Source: Fodinibius salipaludis (GTDB lineage Bacteria; Bacteroidota; Rhodothermia; Balneolales; Balneolaceae). From it: a DNA stretch of 64,000 bases. Every line of letters begins with the position of its first letter. Position 1 is the stretch's first letter. Shown piece after piece: positions 24,995 through 33,384 of this stretch. Position numbers and translations under genes: made by a program. Under the pieces are notes generated by a model, which was given only the letters and a program-made list of their open reading frames with translations, did no database searches and had not been told where the DNA came from. The stretch is taken from positions 79,951-143,950 of the forward strand of contig NZ_NSKE01000011.1 in NCBI RefSeq assembly GCF_002287075.1, read 5' to 3'.

Positions 24995-26485
24995 TTAAAA
25001 TAGATCCAGTTTTTGAACTCGTTTATACCCTTCTTGCAGGAGATTTTTGACATCCTCGGACAGATCAAAAAGAAGAATGCTGCCGGCAAAGATAATGGTG
25101 ATAATTCCGGATCGGACGACTACATCTATTACAAAGTTATAGAGATAGGGAATTTGCCACGATATCCCCAGACAGATGGCGGCAATAATAAGGACCGCGA
25201 GTGCATTCCATCGAAAGGGCTGCATATCGAATTTGATCCACACAAAAATGAATTTTATAAAGTTGTAGATGAAGATTGACAGTGCTGTGGCGATGGCGGC
25301 GCCGAGCATTCCCCAGTACTGAATAAAAAAGTAGTTGGATGTGATAGTGATAGCAATAAGCAGGATGTTGGTATAGAGATCAAACCGAAAATATTTAGAA
25401 TTCATGATGATATGTCCATTGATACCTGTAGCCATATTAAAGAGTTTGGCCGCCCCGATAATGATGATTACCCATTCGGCACCGTGATATTCCTCGGGGA
25501 GCAAATCCATCAAGTTGTGCATGTTGGCCCAGATGCCGATGTAGAGCAAGACGCCGCTGATGACTTGTGTCAGGGATGTTCGTTTGTATAGTGATTCGAC
25601 CTGGGTAAAGGCTTTCTCTTTGATTAATCCCGCTAAAATGGGAACGGCAATTTTGTTGATTGAACGCTGCGGGACGGCGATAACTGATCCTACATAAAAG
25701 GCGATAGCGTAGACGGCGGTGTCGCTGAGATTCGTCATGGCGCCGAGCATAATAATATCGATATTTCCAACGAGCAGGGTAGCCAGTCCTCCGAGCAGGG
25801 AGTAGGCTCCGTAAACGCCCATCCCTTTAATGAATTTGGCGCGCTTGTCGAGTTTGGGATATGAGAGCGAGAGTTCTCCATGCCGGTAAAGGTAGATCAA
25901 CAGATAGAATGGTTCGATGCAATACGTTGCAACAAACCCAATCATAAAGGTGGGAAAAGAAATCAGTTCGAAGTAATGAACGATTAGCAATACAATAATG
26001 AGTGCCCGCATGACGACTTCGTTGAGAAAAGATCCGGTTATAGAATCTTGCAGGGCACGGACGTAGTTATTAAGAACTTCGAAAAAGAGGGTGGCGAAGA
26101 CGAGCGGAATCAGGAATAGAAAGTATTCGTCAAAGAGGGCTGAGCGATCATCATAGTAGCTAATAAATATATCCTGCCCCAGCAAATATAAAACGGTAAA
26201 AAGCAGAAACCCAACGAATGGAATAAGTAGGGTTAGGGTTAATAGCTTGCTTTTTTCTTTCTGGGACGACTGGAAATAGGGAAAAAAGCGTATAATGGTA
26301 TTTTTGATTCCCAGGTGAGCAAATTGGGCACAGATAAGGGCAAGGGATACAAAAAGCCGGGTAAGTCCGTATTGGTCGGGGGTTAAAATACGGGGAAAAA
26401 GCAGGATGGTAGAGATAAATCCCAGTACAATTCCCACATATGAGATCACCGTATTTTGAATGCTCTGTCGGATTATTACGCCCAA
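24995..26485 (-). CDS. Polysaccharide flippase (Wzx/MATE-like)
   Basis: A multi-pass inner-membrane protein of the oligosaccharide flippase/polysaccharide biosynthesis export family, with about 14 hydrophobic segments over 496 residues and the familiar N-terminus (SYVGIVLGFISTILLFPRIL, then LFVSLALICAQFAHLG). It should move lipid-linked saccharide units across the inner membrane. The start is TTG at 26485; no better ATG lies nearby. It belongs to a block with an ATP-grasp enzyme, two glycosyltransferases, a sulfotransferase and a YfhO-like protein, which supports a surface-polysaccharide role. Confidence 0.9.
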   Translation of the reverse strand: MGVIIRQSIQNTVISYVGIVLGFISTILLFPRILTPDQYGLTRLFVSLALICAQFAHLGIKNTIIRFFPYFQSSQKEKSKLLTLTLLIPFVGFLLFTVLYLLGQDIFISYYDDRSALFDEYFLFLIPLVFATLFFEVLNNYVRALQDSITGSFLNEVVMRALIIVLLIVHYFELISFPTFMIGFVATYCIEPFYLLIYLYRHGELSLSYPKLDKRAKFIKGMGVYGAYSLLGGLATLLVGNIDIIMLGAMTNLSDTAVYAIAFYVGSVIAVPQRSINKIAVPILAGLIKEKAFTQVESLYKRTSLTQVISGVLLYIGIWANMHNLMDLLPEEYHGAEWVIIIIGAAKLFNMATGINGHIIMNSKYFRFDLYTNILLIAITITSNYFFIQYWGMLGAAIATALSIFIYNFIKFIFVWIKFDMQPFRWNALAVLIIAAICLGISWQIPYLYNFVIDVVVRSGIITIIFAGSILLFDLSEDVKNLLQEGYKRVQKLDLF

Positions 26486-26531
26486 ATTAGATAAAAAGGT
26501 CTTGAGGTTCGAGTTTATGCAATAGTTACTT

Positions 26532-27410
26532 CTATTCGATGTTCAAGTCAAGCCAGGAACCTACGTTATATTCCAGCTCTTGCGGTTGAAAAGGCACAAA
26601 ACCGTTTCCGGGATAATTGGTTAGTTCTCCGAAATAGATCTCCTCACCCATCAGATACAGATCCGCACGTAAAAACGTAAAGTCAGATGATAGCTTTTCT
26701 GCTATTTCAATTGCTTTATCGAGCTGTTTTGGTTTTTGGGTATCTCCCTCATATGGAGGGTACAACAACTTGCCTGCCATACGATTAAAGTTTCGATCAA
26801 ACAGATTACGTCGTTGATCCCCAAAACGATCGTAATCAACCTGGATCATTTTAACTTCACCGTTAAAACAGAAGAACTTGTAATCATTGGGGATTTCACC
26901 GGCCTCAGTCAGCAGTAACTTTTCTGCTAAAATAGTTCTTGGCAATCCCTTGTATGCCCACTCTCGGCTGAATGAATAGTAATCAGTTTGTTTCCATTTC
27001 TTGGTCTGTCGGCGTACTTCTTCCAATTGCTCTTCTTGTTTGTTTTGGATGATGGCAACCATTTCGCATCCGTGATTGGCCTTTAGCACAAATTGATCAG
27101 GTAATGAATTCCATTTGGATTGTGTAAGCTCTCTAAATTTGGATAGAAGAGGAACTAAGTGCTTATTATTTATTTTTTTGGCTACGTAATTCCTAACGGC
27201 GAAACGATTGGCAGCAAGCTGTCTTAGATCAGTTCGCTCATTGAGTTTTATCCACTGAATTTTCTCGGTGAATGTTTGCGGATTTTGAAAGTCCGGCCAT
27301 GTATCGAGCTCCAGCCAATAGCGAATTTTAGCGTACCATTTGTCGGATAGCAGGTGACGCCCGAATCCCCAGAAGAGCTTGGTTAGCAGATATTTAATAG
27401 TTTTTTTCAT
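26532..27410 (-). CDS. TupA-like ATP-grasp family protein
   Basis: A 292-residue protein matching the TupA-like ATP-grasp group found in polysaccharide clusters, which may link an amino acid to a sugar or uronic acid. Recognisable parts are NPQTFTEKIQWIKLNERTD, FVLKANHGCEM (nucleotide-binding strand and loop), DYKFFCFNGEVKMIQVDYDR and FGELTNYPGNGFVPF near the C-terminus. The teichuronopeptide protein TupA gave the family its name; the substrate here is not known. It is transcribed in the same direction as the flippase and the next GT2 gene. Confidence 0.85.
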   Translation of the reverse strand: MKKTIKYLLTKLFWGFGRHLLSDKWYAKIRYWLELDTWPDFQNPQTFTEKIQWIKLNERTDLRQLAANRFAVRNYVAKKINNKHLVPLLSKFRELTQSKWNSLPDQFVLKANHGCEMVAIIQNKQEEQLEEVRRQTKKWKQTDYYSFSREWAYKGLPRTILAEKLLLTEAGEIPNDYKFFCFNGEVKMIQVDYDRFGDQRRNLFDRNFNRMAGKLLYPPYEGDTQKPKQLDKAIEIAEKLSSDFTFLRADLYLMGEEIYFGELTNYPGNGFVPFQPQELEYNVGSWLDLNIE

Positions 27411-27431
27411 GTTGATGAATATTGAAGCCTT

Positions 27432-28346
27432 TCAAGATAGATCGCTCGAAAAATAACCTTCTGCGATCCATTTGCGAAACTTGATCAGCATTCGCGCTTT
27501 GGCAGGTTGAAGTGCAAGAGTATAGGGTATTACAAGGCCAATACTAACTACCCATTTGACTAATTCCGGGATCCCGTATTTTAATTTTTGAATAGGTTCG
27601 TCCGCAACTTGCAATGCAATACTTTGTCCCAGTCCAACAGCTTGACGTTTGATATATTCTTCGGTGAGCCGCTGTTTGTTAACACGGTGATAAAGTTTTG
27701 CTTCAGGGAGATAATGGATCTGAATATGTTCGGTTTTAAGTCTGTTGAAAAGCTCTTTTTCCTCGCTGGCTTTAAGCTGTTTGCCTTTCCGCCCGAGGTC
27801 GGTATCAAAATTTCCAAACCGTTCAAAAATCTGTTTGCGAAATCCCATGTTTCCACCAAAGGGATATTTGTTTTTGGGATAGATTTTGGAGCTATTTCCC
27901 AGATCATGATGCCCCAACAGCGGGAGTAAAAAGTGCGACATCCATTTCGGACGCGGGTCGTCGAACTGAACATGAATTTTTCCTCCGCCCGCCATTGCTT
28001 TGGGATGATTCTCAAAAAAAGAAACCCAGCTTGGGATTAACGACTGGGTGGCACGAATATCATCATCCAAAAACACCAAACACGACCCCTTGCCCTCCTC
28101 GATACCTCGATTGCGGGCAAAGGACAGCCCTTGATTTGTCTCTTTGATATAACGGATCGGATTGCCATCTTTAGCGTACCGCTCTACGACTTGCGGCGTG
28201 TTGTCGGTGGAGTTGTTATCAATAATGAGCAGCTCGGTATTATAAGTTGAAAGATCAGTCTGCAGTAGCGACTGTAGAGTATCAGCAAGATAATCGGCAC
28301 GGTTATACGTGCAGATAATAAACGTAACGTGCGGTTGGTTTTTCAT
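27432..28346 (-). CDS. Glycosyltransferase family 2
   Basis: A GT-A fold glycosyltransferase of 304 residues. The N-terminal half has TFIICTYNRADYLADTLQSL, the nucleotide-sugar region LLIIDNNSTDNTPQ, and the acidic metal-binding motif FLDDDIRATQ. The C-terminal 40 residues are hydrophobic to amphipathic (WVVSIGLVIPYTLAL), probably a membrane association. It is the first gene of the minus-strand half of the polysaccharide cluster and diverges from the next GT2 gene. Confidence 0.92.
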   Translation of the reverse strand: MKNQPHVTFIICTYNRADYLADTLQSLLQTDLSTYNTELLIIDNNSTDNTPQVVERYAKDGNPIRYIKETNQGLSFARNRGIEEGKGSCLVFLDDDIRATQSLIPSWVSFFENHPKAMAGGGKIHVQFDDPRPKWMSHFLLPLLGHHDLGNSSKIYPKNKYPFGGNMGFRKQIFERFGNFDTDLGRKGKQLKASEEKELFNRLKTEHIQIHYLPEAKLYHRVNKQRLTEEYIKRQAVGLGQSIALQVADEPIQKLKYGIPELVKWVVSIGLVIPYTLALQPAKARMLIKFRKWIAEGYFSSDLS

Positions 28347-28438
28347 GCGGATGTTCGAGTACCAATTAATTTAATGACTGAAAATACATTTTTTACAGTG
28401 AATAATGCCAATTTTCATATTGACCCGATTTCCCTGCG

Positions 28439-29272
28439 ATGAGTGAACTTCCTTTGGTATCGGCAATTGTAACTACACACAATCGCGCTGATTTGTTGCC
28501 CCGTGCGCTCGATTCGGTGGCGGTGCAGAGCTACGAAAATATCGAGCTGGTGGTTGTGGATGACGGGTCGGATGATCCTTTTCGCTCGATTGTGGCAAAG
28601 TATGAAGATATTTTGCCGGTGCGTTACTTGAGAAATGAGCAGGCCCACGGGGCTTGCCGTGCACGTAATCAGGGTATTGAAGCGGCATCGGGCATTTTTG
28701 TGGCAGGGCTTGATGATGATGACGCTTGGACTGAAGATCGAATCGAGAAACTTGTGAAAGCCTATGATGATGACTTTGCTTTTGTGACATCGGATGTGCA
28801 GATGATGTATGAAAAGGGGGCACCCGTTTGGGGTAAGCCGAAAGTGATATCGCTGGAAAAATTGCTGTATTCCAATTATGTGGGTAACCAGGGGCTCATT
28901 AAAAAAGAGCGTCTATTGAAGGTGGGGGGATTTGACGAGTCGCTGGATGCAGCTCAGGACTATGATCTTTGGATTCGATTGTGTGAGCGATTTGGGCCGA
29001 TAAAAAATGTGCAGCAGCCGCTGCAAAAAGTGTATTTAGATCATGATGGAGAACGAATTACCAATCCGAAGGATCAGCTTCGCGGGTACTTGGCGTTTTA
29101 TCAAAAGCACAAGAAAAAGATGAATCGCAGTCAGCGCAAATATCAGCTGTATAACATTCGCAAAGCCACTGGGAAAGTAAGCGGACTTTCGGAGTTGCTC
29201 GGCTGGGTGCCGCCGCACCGCTGGTGGAAGGAGATCAAAAGTTGGATTTTGAAAACTTTTATGAGCAAGTGA
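28439..29272 (+). CDS. Glycosyltransferase family 2
   Basis: A second GT-A glycosyltransferase (277 residues), with SAIVTTHNRADLLPRALDSV, VVVDDGSDDP and the acidic motif AGLDDDDAWTEDRI. No membrane segment is evident. Its stop overlaps the sulfotransferase start (TGATG), so the two are translationally coupled and probably act on the same glycan. It is divergent from the GT2 gene ending at 28346. Confidence 0.93.
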   Translation: MSELPLVSAIVTTHNRADLLPRALDSVAVQSYENIELVVVDDGSDDPFRSIVAKYEDILPVRYLRNEQAHGACRARNQGIEAASGIFVAGLDDDDAWTEDRIEKLVKAYDDDFAFVTSDVQMMYEKGAPVWGKPKVISLEKLLYSNYVGNQGLIKKERLLKVGGFDESLDAAQDYDLWIRLCERFGPIKNVQQPLQKVYLDHDGERITNPKDQLRGYLAFYQKHKKKMNRSQRKYQLYNIRKATGKVSGLSELLGWVPPHRWWKEIKSWILKTFMSK

Positions 29273-30051
29273 TGGGATTAGCCAAACAACTTTTTGATGA
29301 CACTAAACTCTATTTACGTTATGCCTTTCGGAGGATGGGTCTGCCTGGATACCAGATCCATCAAATTTATCTGCCTGAACAAAAGCTGATTTATATTCCT
29401 ATCCCCAAAAATGCCTGCACCTCTATCAAGCACGCCCTCCATGAAATCGAGTTTGACAAACGGTTTGATACCGACCTGCCCGAGTTCAGCGATTATCGAG
29501 AGCATCACGACTATTATTTGAAGCGTACAGATGCGTTTACGAGCGTGAACACCTTGCGAGAAAGAACCGATTGCTTGCGTTTTGCATTGGTGCGCGATCC
29601 GGTAAAGCGGTTAATTTCGTGTTACCGAAATCGTGTTGTTGATCTGGGTGATTTGGAATCGAGCGAGACGAATTTAAAACGATATGGACTGCCGATTATT
29701 CCTGATTTGAATACCTTTGCAATGAACCTGGATACCTATCGGAAAGTGAATAAAAGCATCGAGCATCACGCGCGTCCGCAGACTGAATTTCTGGGTAACA
29801 CGCTGTATTACCTGGATCGGGTATTTACCTTGGCCGATACTTCTGAACTGCTGGGTATGTTGCAAAAATATAAACCGGGTTTGGAATTGCGGCAGCGGAA
29901 AACCGGAGGTACAACGCGAACACTTGCGGATTTATCGCCCGAAGCGCTGGAAGCTGCCATCTCCTACTACAGACAAGATTACGAACTGCTTGGTGAATTT
30001 TATTCGCCGGAAAAAACTTGCAAGGAATACGAAAGCTCAGTCAGCAATTAA
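29272..30051 (+). CDS. Sulfotransferase family 2 protein (carbohydrate sulfotransferase-like)
   Basis: A PAPS-dependent sulfotransferase of the Sulfotransfer_2 type. The 5'-phosphosulfate loop is IPIPKNACTSIKHAL (residues about 42-56) and the 3'-phosphate site is LVRDPVKRLISCYRN (about 106-120). The frame is open from 29224, but ATG at 29272 gives the coupled TGATG junction with the upstream GT2 gene and a clean N-terminus; 259 residues result. It converges with the YfhO-like gene, whose stop overlaps its own by three bases. Placement suggests sulfation of the polysaccharide made by this cluster. Confidence 0.87.
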   Translation: MGLAKQLFDDTKLYLRYAFRRMGLPGYQIHQIYLPEQKLIYIPIPKNACTSIKHALHEIEFDKRFDTDLPEFSDYREHHDYYLKRTDAFTSVNTLRERTDCLRFALVRDPVKRLISCYRNRVVDLGDLESSETNLKRYGLPIIPDLNTFAMNLDTYRKVNKSIEHHARPQTEFLGNTLYYLDRVFTLADTSELLGMLQKYKPGLELRQRKTGGTTRTLADLSPEALEAAISYYRQDYELLGEFYSPEKTCKEYESSVSN

Positions 30052-32558
30052 TTTTCTTCCTCATCAGCCGAGCTTCCAATCCATCCGAAGTGAAAGCCTA
30101 TGACTCCCAATCCGGCAAACCACAACGCGATATGACCGAACCAAGCAATTCGGCTTCCCCATATTTCGGATGTAGGCTCAAATGTTAATCGTACCGTGTG
30201 CTTACCAGCCGGGACCTCCAACCCGCGTAGCACAAAATTGGTTTTGAAAATTTCCGTAGGGTCACCATCAATGGTAGCTTCCCACCCAGCGGGATAATAA
30301 ATCTCACTGAGTACCAAAAATTGATCTTCTTGGGATGAAGTCTGCAGCTTTATTTCATTGGCCTTGTAGTTCTCTACGGATACTGTTGCTGAAGTATCGG
30401 AATTGCTATTAAGAGTTTCATCAGTTTCAACGATGGCAACGTCAGAGGCATCAAAATTAGCCGAAGGTTTCATTTTATCAACTGCTTGTTGGGGGGTATC
30501 AACAGTGGCAACAGAATCCACAAAAAAGGCTTTGGGCAGTACATCATCGTTGCGGTACACCCGCTGGTTATTTTGATTAAATACCTCCGTATATCCACCG
30601 AAGGGAAGTTGCTGCTGAATGGTAATATATTTTGTGTTCAGCATATCCAGCACAGCGTGATTGAAACCCGTTTGATTATCCATCAATAAATGGTCAATTA
30701 GATCTTGATAGTGGGCCAGCTTTGCACCGGAATATCCGCCAAGCGTGGGATAAAAATACGAGGGTATTGCGTTATTGAAGGGATTGCGATCCAATGCAAA
30801 AGCGCGATAGGGATAACCATCCTCTGAATCAATATTCTGCATGATGAACTTATCGGCAGGCGTTTGCTGCTGTTGGATCATCTGCTCGGCTTCAAGGGTA
30901 TCTGAGGTCATTCGGTCTTCGTTAACGTAGCGGCTGTCGACACTGAGCATATCGTAGGCCGTAAGAACCAGTAAGCCAATAAGCAGATATCCTTTACTAA
31001 CTTTTCGTTTTACAAATCCTACAATAAGTCCGCCTGCAAGTAAGGCCAAAATAAGATAACGGGTAGAATCACTACTGGCCATATCTTTGCGATCGGGTTT
31101 TAATCGTGTGTTGATATAGTTTTGTACCCGTTGTTGAACCTGTTGATTATCAGGTGATACATTGTTCTGTTGTGCAACTTGCTGAGCGTACTGCTGGAAT
31201 TCACCCGGCTTTTCAAAAGAAAGCAAGGCGTTGCTACCGAAGGCAAAGATTAAGCCCAGCCCAATGGCGATACCCAGTGGCGTATATAAATCTTTTATAG
31301 ATTTTTGTTTGTCCTTGGCGATATCAAACAGGGCCTCAATACCATAGACAGCCAGTACTGCAAAACAGAAGACGGTTGCAATGAGCCAGGTTTCGGGCAC
31401 GCGAAATTTATCAAAATAGGGGATATAGTTGAAGGCAAATTCATTAAAGGCCGGGAGGTTATGGCCCAGTGAAAAGAGCAGAGTAAGCGATCCAACTCCA
31501 AAAAAGATATATTTTATTTTCTTACGGTATGCGAAAAGTCCGATTAAAGCCAAGATAAAAGCGATGGCTCCGAAGTAGTGCGGACCGCTGGTAAATGATT
31601 TTGGTCCCCAGTAGGCTTCGCCGGATGAACCGCCATAGAGTCCCGGAATAATGAGCGTTAACAGTTCCCCTACACCCTGCGACCAGCTAAAAGCATATTC
31701 AAGTGTTAGTCCGCCGCTACCTGATGTTTCGAGGGTAGAGCCTCCGCGGGTACTGTATTGCGAATATTCGTAGAGCCGCCAGTATAAATCGATGCTGCAA
31801 ATAATAGCTAAAACACCTGCTCCGAATGCAATCCCGGTTCGTTCGAACCAATCTTTAATTTCATCTTTTTTGTAGGCCAGCCAGCTGTCGTACATCCACC
31901 AGAAGCCCAGCAGGTACAAAAAGTAATAGGTTATCTGTGGATGGTTTGCCCTGAGTTGTAGCGTTACGGCCAGTGCGAAAGTGAAAAAGGCCAACAGTTT
32001 TTTTTGTGATCGAGAAATTAGATAATAGCCCAAAAACATCCATGGGATAAACGCAAAGGCCATGAATTTGGCGTAATGACCAGCCTCGATAACGATGGGC
32101 AAATAGGTTGTAAAGCCAATAAGGATAGCCCCGATAGCTGCTGAAAACGGGCGAATTTTTTGAACGACAAAGAAGAGGTAGGCGCCGCTCAGTAATATCC
32201 AAAAGAATGCCAGAGGATGGGCCTGTCCTCCCATCCACTTAAAGAAAGAATCGATACTGGGTGGAGAGGATGGGTTATGGATGACAGCAGAAGGCATCCC
32301 TGAAAACATATTCGATGCCCAGAGCGGATGCTCATCAAAAGTATCAATATGTTCTATGACAGACTCTGCACCGGCACGCCACTGTAGAACATCGTTGCCC
32401 AAAAATTGCGTACCGCCGAAAAATATTGCTGAGTATAGCAGCAGCGGTAGGATAAAAAGCACAACCAGTGAAATCCAATGCTTCTTATTAGCCGATAGCT
32501 TTGAAATAAAATCTTCCTTTAAAGAATGGGTATGCTCTTTTTTACTCAAAGTGGACAA
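30048..32558 (-). CDS. YfhO family membrane protein
   Basis: A large polytopic inner-membrane protein (836 residues) with about 13 hydrophobic helices and a long extracytoplasmic region near residues 430-790, typical of the YfhO/GT-C-like group implicated in adding sugars to cell-wall or surface polymers from lipid carriers. Segments such as GNDVLQWRAGAESV and YPTLGGYSGAKLAHYQDLI are characteristic of the bacterial YfhO-like proteins I know. The start codon is TTG at 32558. It sits at the edge of the polysaccharide cluster and downstream of gatC on the same strand. Confidence 0.85.
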   Translation of the reverse strand: MSTLSKKEHTHSLKEDFISKLSANKKHWISLVVLFILPLLLYSAIFFGGTQFLGNDVLQWRAGAESVIEHIDTFDEHPLWASNMFSGMPSAVIHNPSSPPSIDSFFKWMGGQAHPLAFFWILLSGAYLFFVVQKIRPFSAAIGAILIGFTTYLPIVIEAGHYAKFMAFAFIPWMFLGYYLISRSQKKLLAFFTFALAVTLQLRANHPQITYYFLYLLGFWWMYDSWLAYKKDEIKDWFERTGIAFGAGVLAIICSIDLYWRLYEYSQYSTRGGSTLETSGSGGLTLEYAFSWSQGVGELLTLIIPGLYGGSSGEAYWGPKSFTSGPHYFGAIAFILALIGLFAYRKKIKYIFFGVGSLTLLFSLGHNLPAFNEFAFNYIPYFDKFRVPETWLIATVFCFAVLAVYGIEALFDIAKDKQKSIKDLYTPLGIAIGLGLIFAFGSNALLSFEKPGEFQQYAQQVAQQNNVSPDNQQVQQRVQNYINTRLKPDRKDMASSDSTRYLILALLAGGLIVGFVKRKVSKGYLLIGLLVLTAYDMLSVDSRYVNEDRMTSDTLEAEQMIQQQQTPADKFIMQNIDSEDGYPYRAFALDRNPFNNAIPSYFYPTLGGYSGAKLAHYQDLIDHLLMDNQTGFNHAVLDMLNTKYITIQQQLPFGGYTEVFNQNNQRVYRNDDVLPKAFFVDSVATVDTPQQAVDKMKPSANFDASDVAIVETDETLNSNSDTSATVSVENYKANEIKLQTSSQEDQFLVLSEIYYPAGWEATIDGDPTEIFKTNFVLRGLEVPAGKHTVRLTFEPTSEIWGSRIAWFGHIALWFAGLGVIGFHFGWIGSSADEEEN

Positions 32559-32650
32559 GGTTTAAGTAGAATGAAATGTGTTAGCCGGGCTGTTGCTGAT
32601 ACTCATTAGTCGAGAAACCAACCGAGGATAGAATTTCTAAAATTGTATTC

Positions 32651-32938
32651 CTATTCAATAACACGCGGCACACGGAAGTAGTCGGTATCAGCGTCGGGTG
32701 CGTTTTTAAGAGCATCCTCGTGCGAAAGCGGCTCTTTTGCTTTGTCGTCACGCAGGCGATATTCCAGGTCAATAACATGTTCGAGTGGTTCTACATCAGA
32801 GGTGTCAAGCTCTTCGAGGGTTGTCATATAGTCAAGGATCTGGTTCATATCATTTGCCAGCGATTCTGTTTCCTCTTCGCTCAGTTTTAGTCGAGCCAGA
32901 TCGGCAACGTAGTTTACGTCCTTTTTTGTTACAGACAT
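32651..32938 (-). CDS. gatC: Asp-tRNA(Asn)/Glu-tRNA(Gln) amidotransferase subunit C
   Basis: The small subunit of the GatCAB complex that converts misacylated Glu-tRNA(Gln) (and Asp-tRNA(Asn)) to the amide form. The protein is 95 residues with the family pattern VNYVADLARLKLSEEE, LDYMTTLEELDTSDVEP and the C-terminal YFRVPRVIE. gatA and gatB are not adjacent, as is often the case outside Firmicutes. It is divergent from ptsH. Confidence 0.95.
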   Translation of the reverse strand: MSVTKKDVNYVADLARLKLSEEETESLANDMNQILDYMTTLEELDTSDVEPLEHVIDLEYRLRDDKAKEPLSHEDALKNAPDADTDYFRVPRVIE

Positions 32939-33099
32939 GTAGTTTCTTTTTTGCAGTTATAAATGGCAATTAAGTTAAGAAAACAGCAGCTAAGTTTACA
33001 ATTCTTTCGAGGCCTTCTGTGAACGATATTTTATTGTTAACTGCTGTGGATAGTTACTTTAATAATTGGCATTTTACGCTTTAAACTAAATAATACAGC

Positions 33100-33384
33100 A
33101 TGATAAAAGAGAAAATAACAATTGTTAATGATGCCGGTTTGCATGCACGACCTGCTGCTGCATTAGTAAAGGTGGCATCGAAGTATGAATCGGATTTTTA
33201 CATTCATTTGTATGGATATAAAGTGAATGGGAAGAGTATTCTTGGGGTGATGACCCTCGCTGCTGAAAAAGGGGCAGAGCTCGAACTGGAACTTGACGGT
33301 CCTGATGAGGAAGAAGCTTTTGAGGCTATCAGTGAGTTAATTAACGATGGGTTTGGTGAGGTTTATGAGGATGGAGATGAGTAA
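33100..33384 (+). CDS. ptsH: Phosphocarrier protein HPr
   Basis: The small phosphocarrier that takes phosphate from enzyme I on His15 (NDAGLHARPAAAL) and passes it to EIIA domains. Ser46 in GKSILGVMTLAA is conserved, so regulation by an HPr kinase is possible although no such gene is in the window. The 94-residue length is slightly long because of an acidic tail (DGFGEVYEDGDE). It overlaps ptsI by eight bases. No sugar-specific EII gene is present nearby; the only EIIA-like domains in the window are on the APC permeases at 15001 and 17282. Confidence 0.96.
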   Translation: MIKEKITIVNDAGLHARPAAALVKVASKYESDFYIHLYGYKVNGKSILGVMTLAAEKGAELELELDGPDEEEAFEAISELINDGFGEVYEDGDE

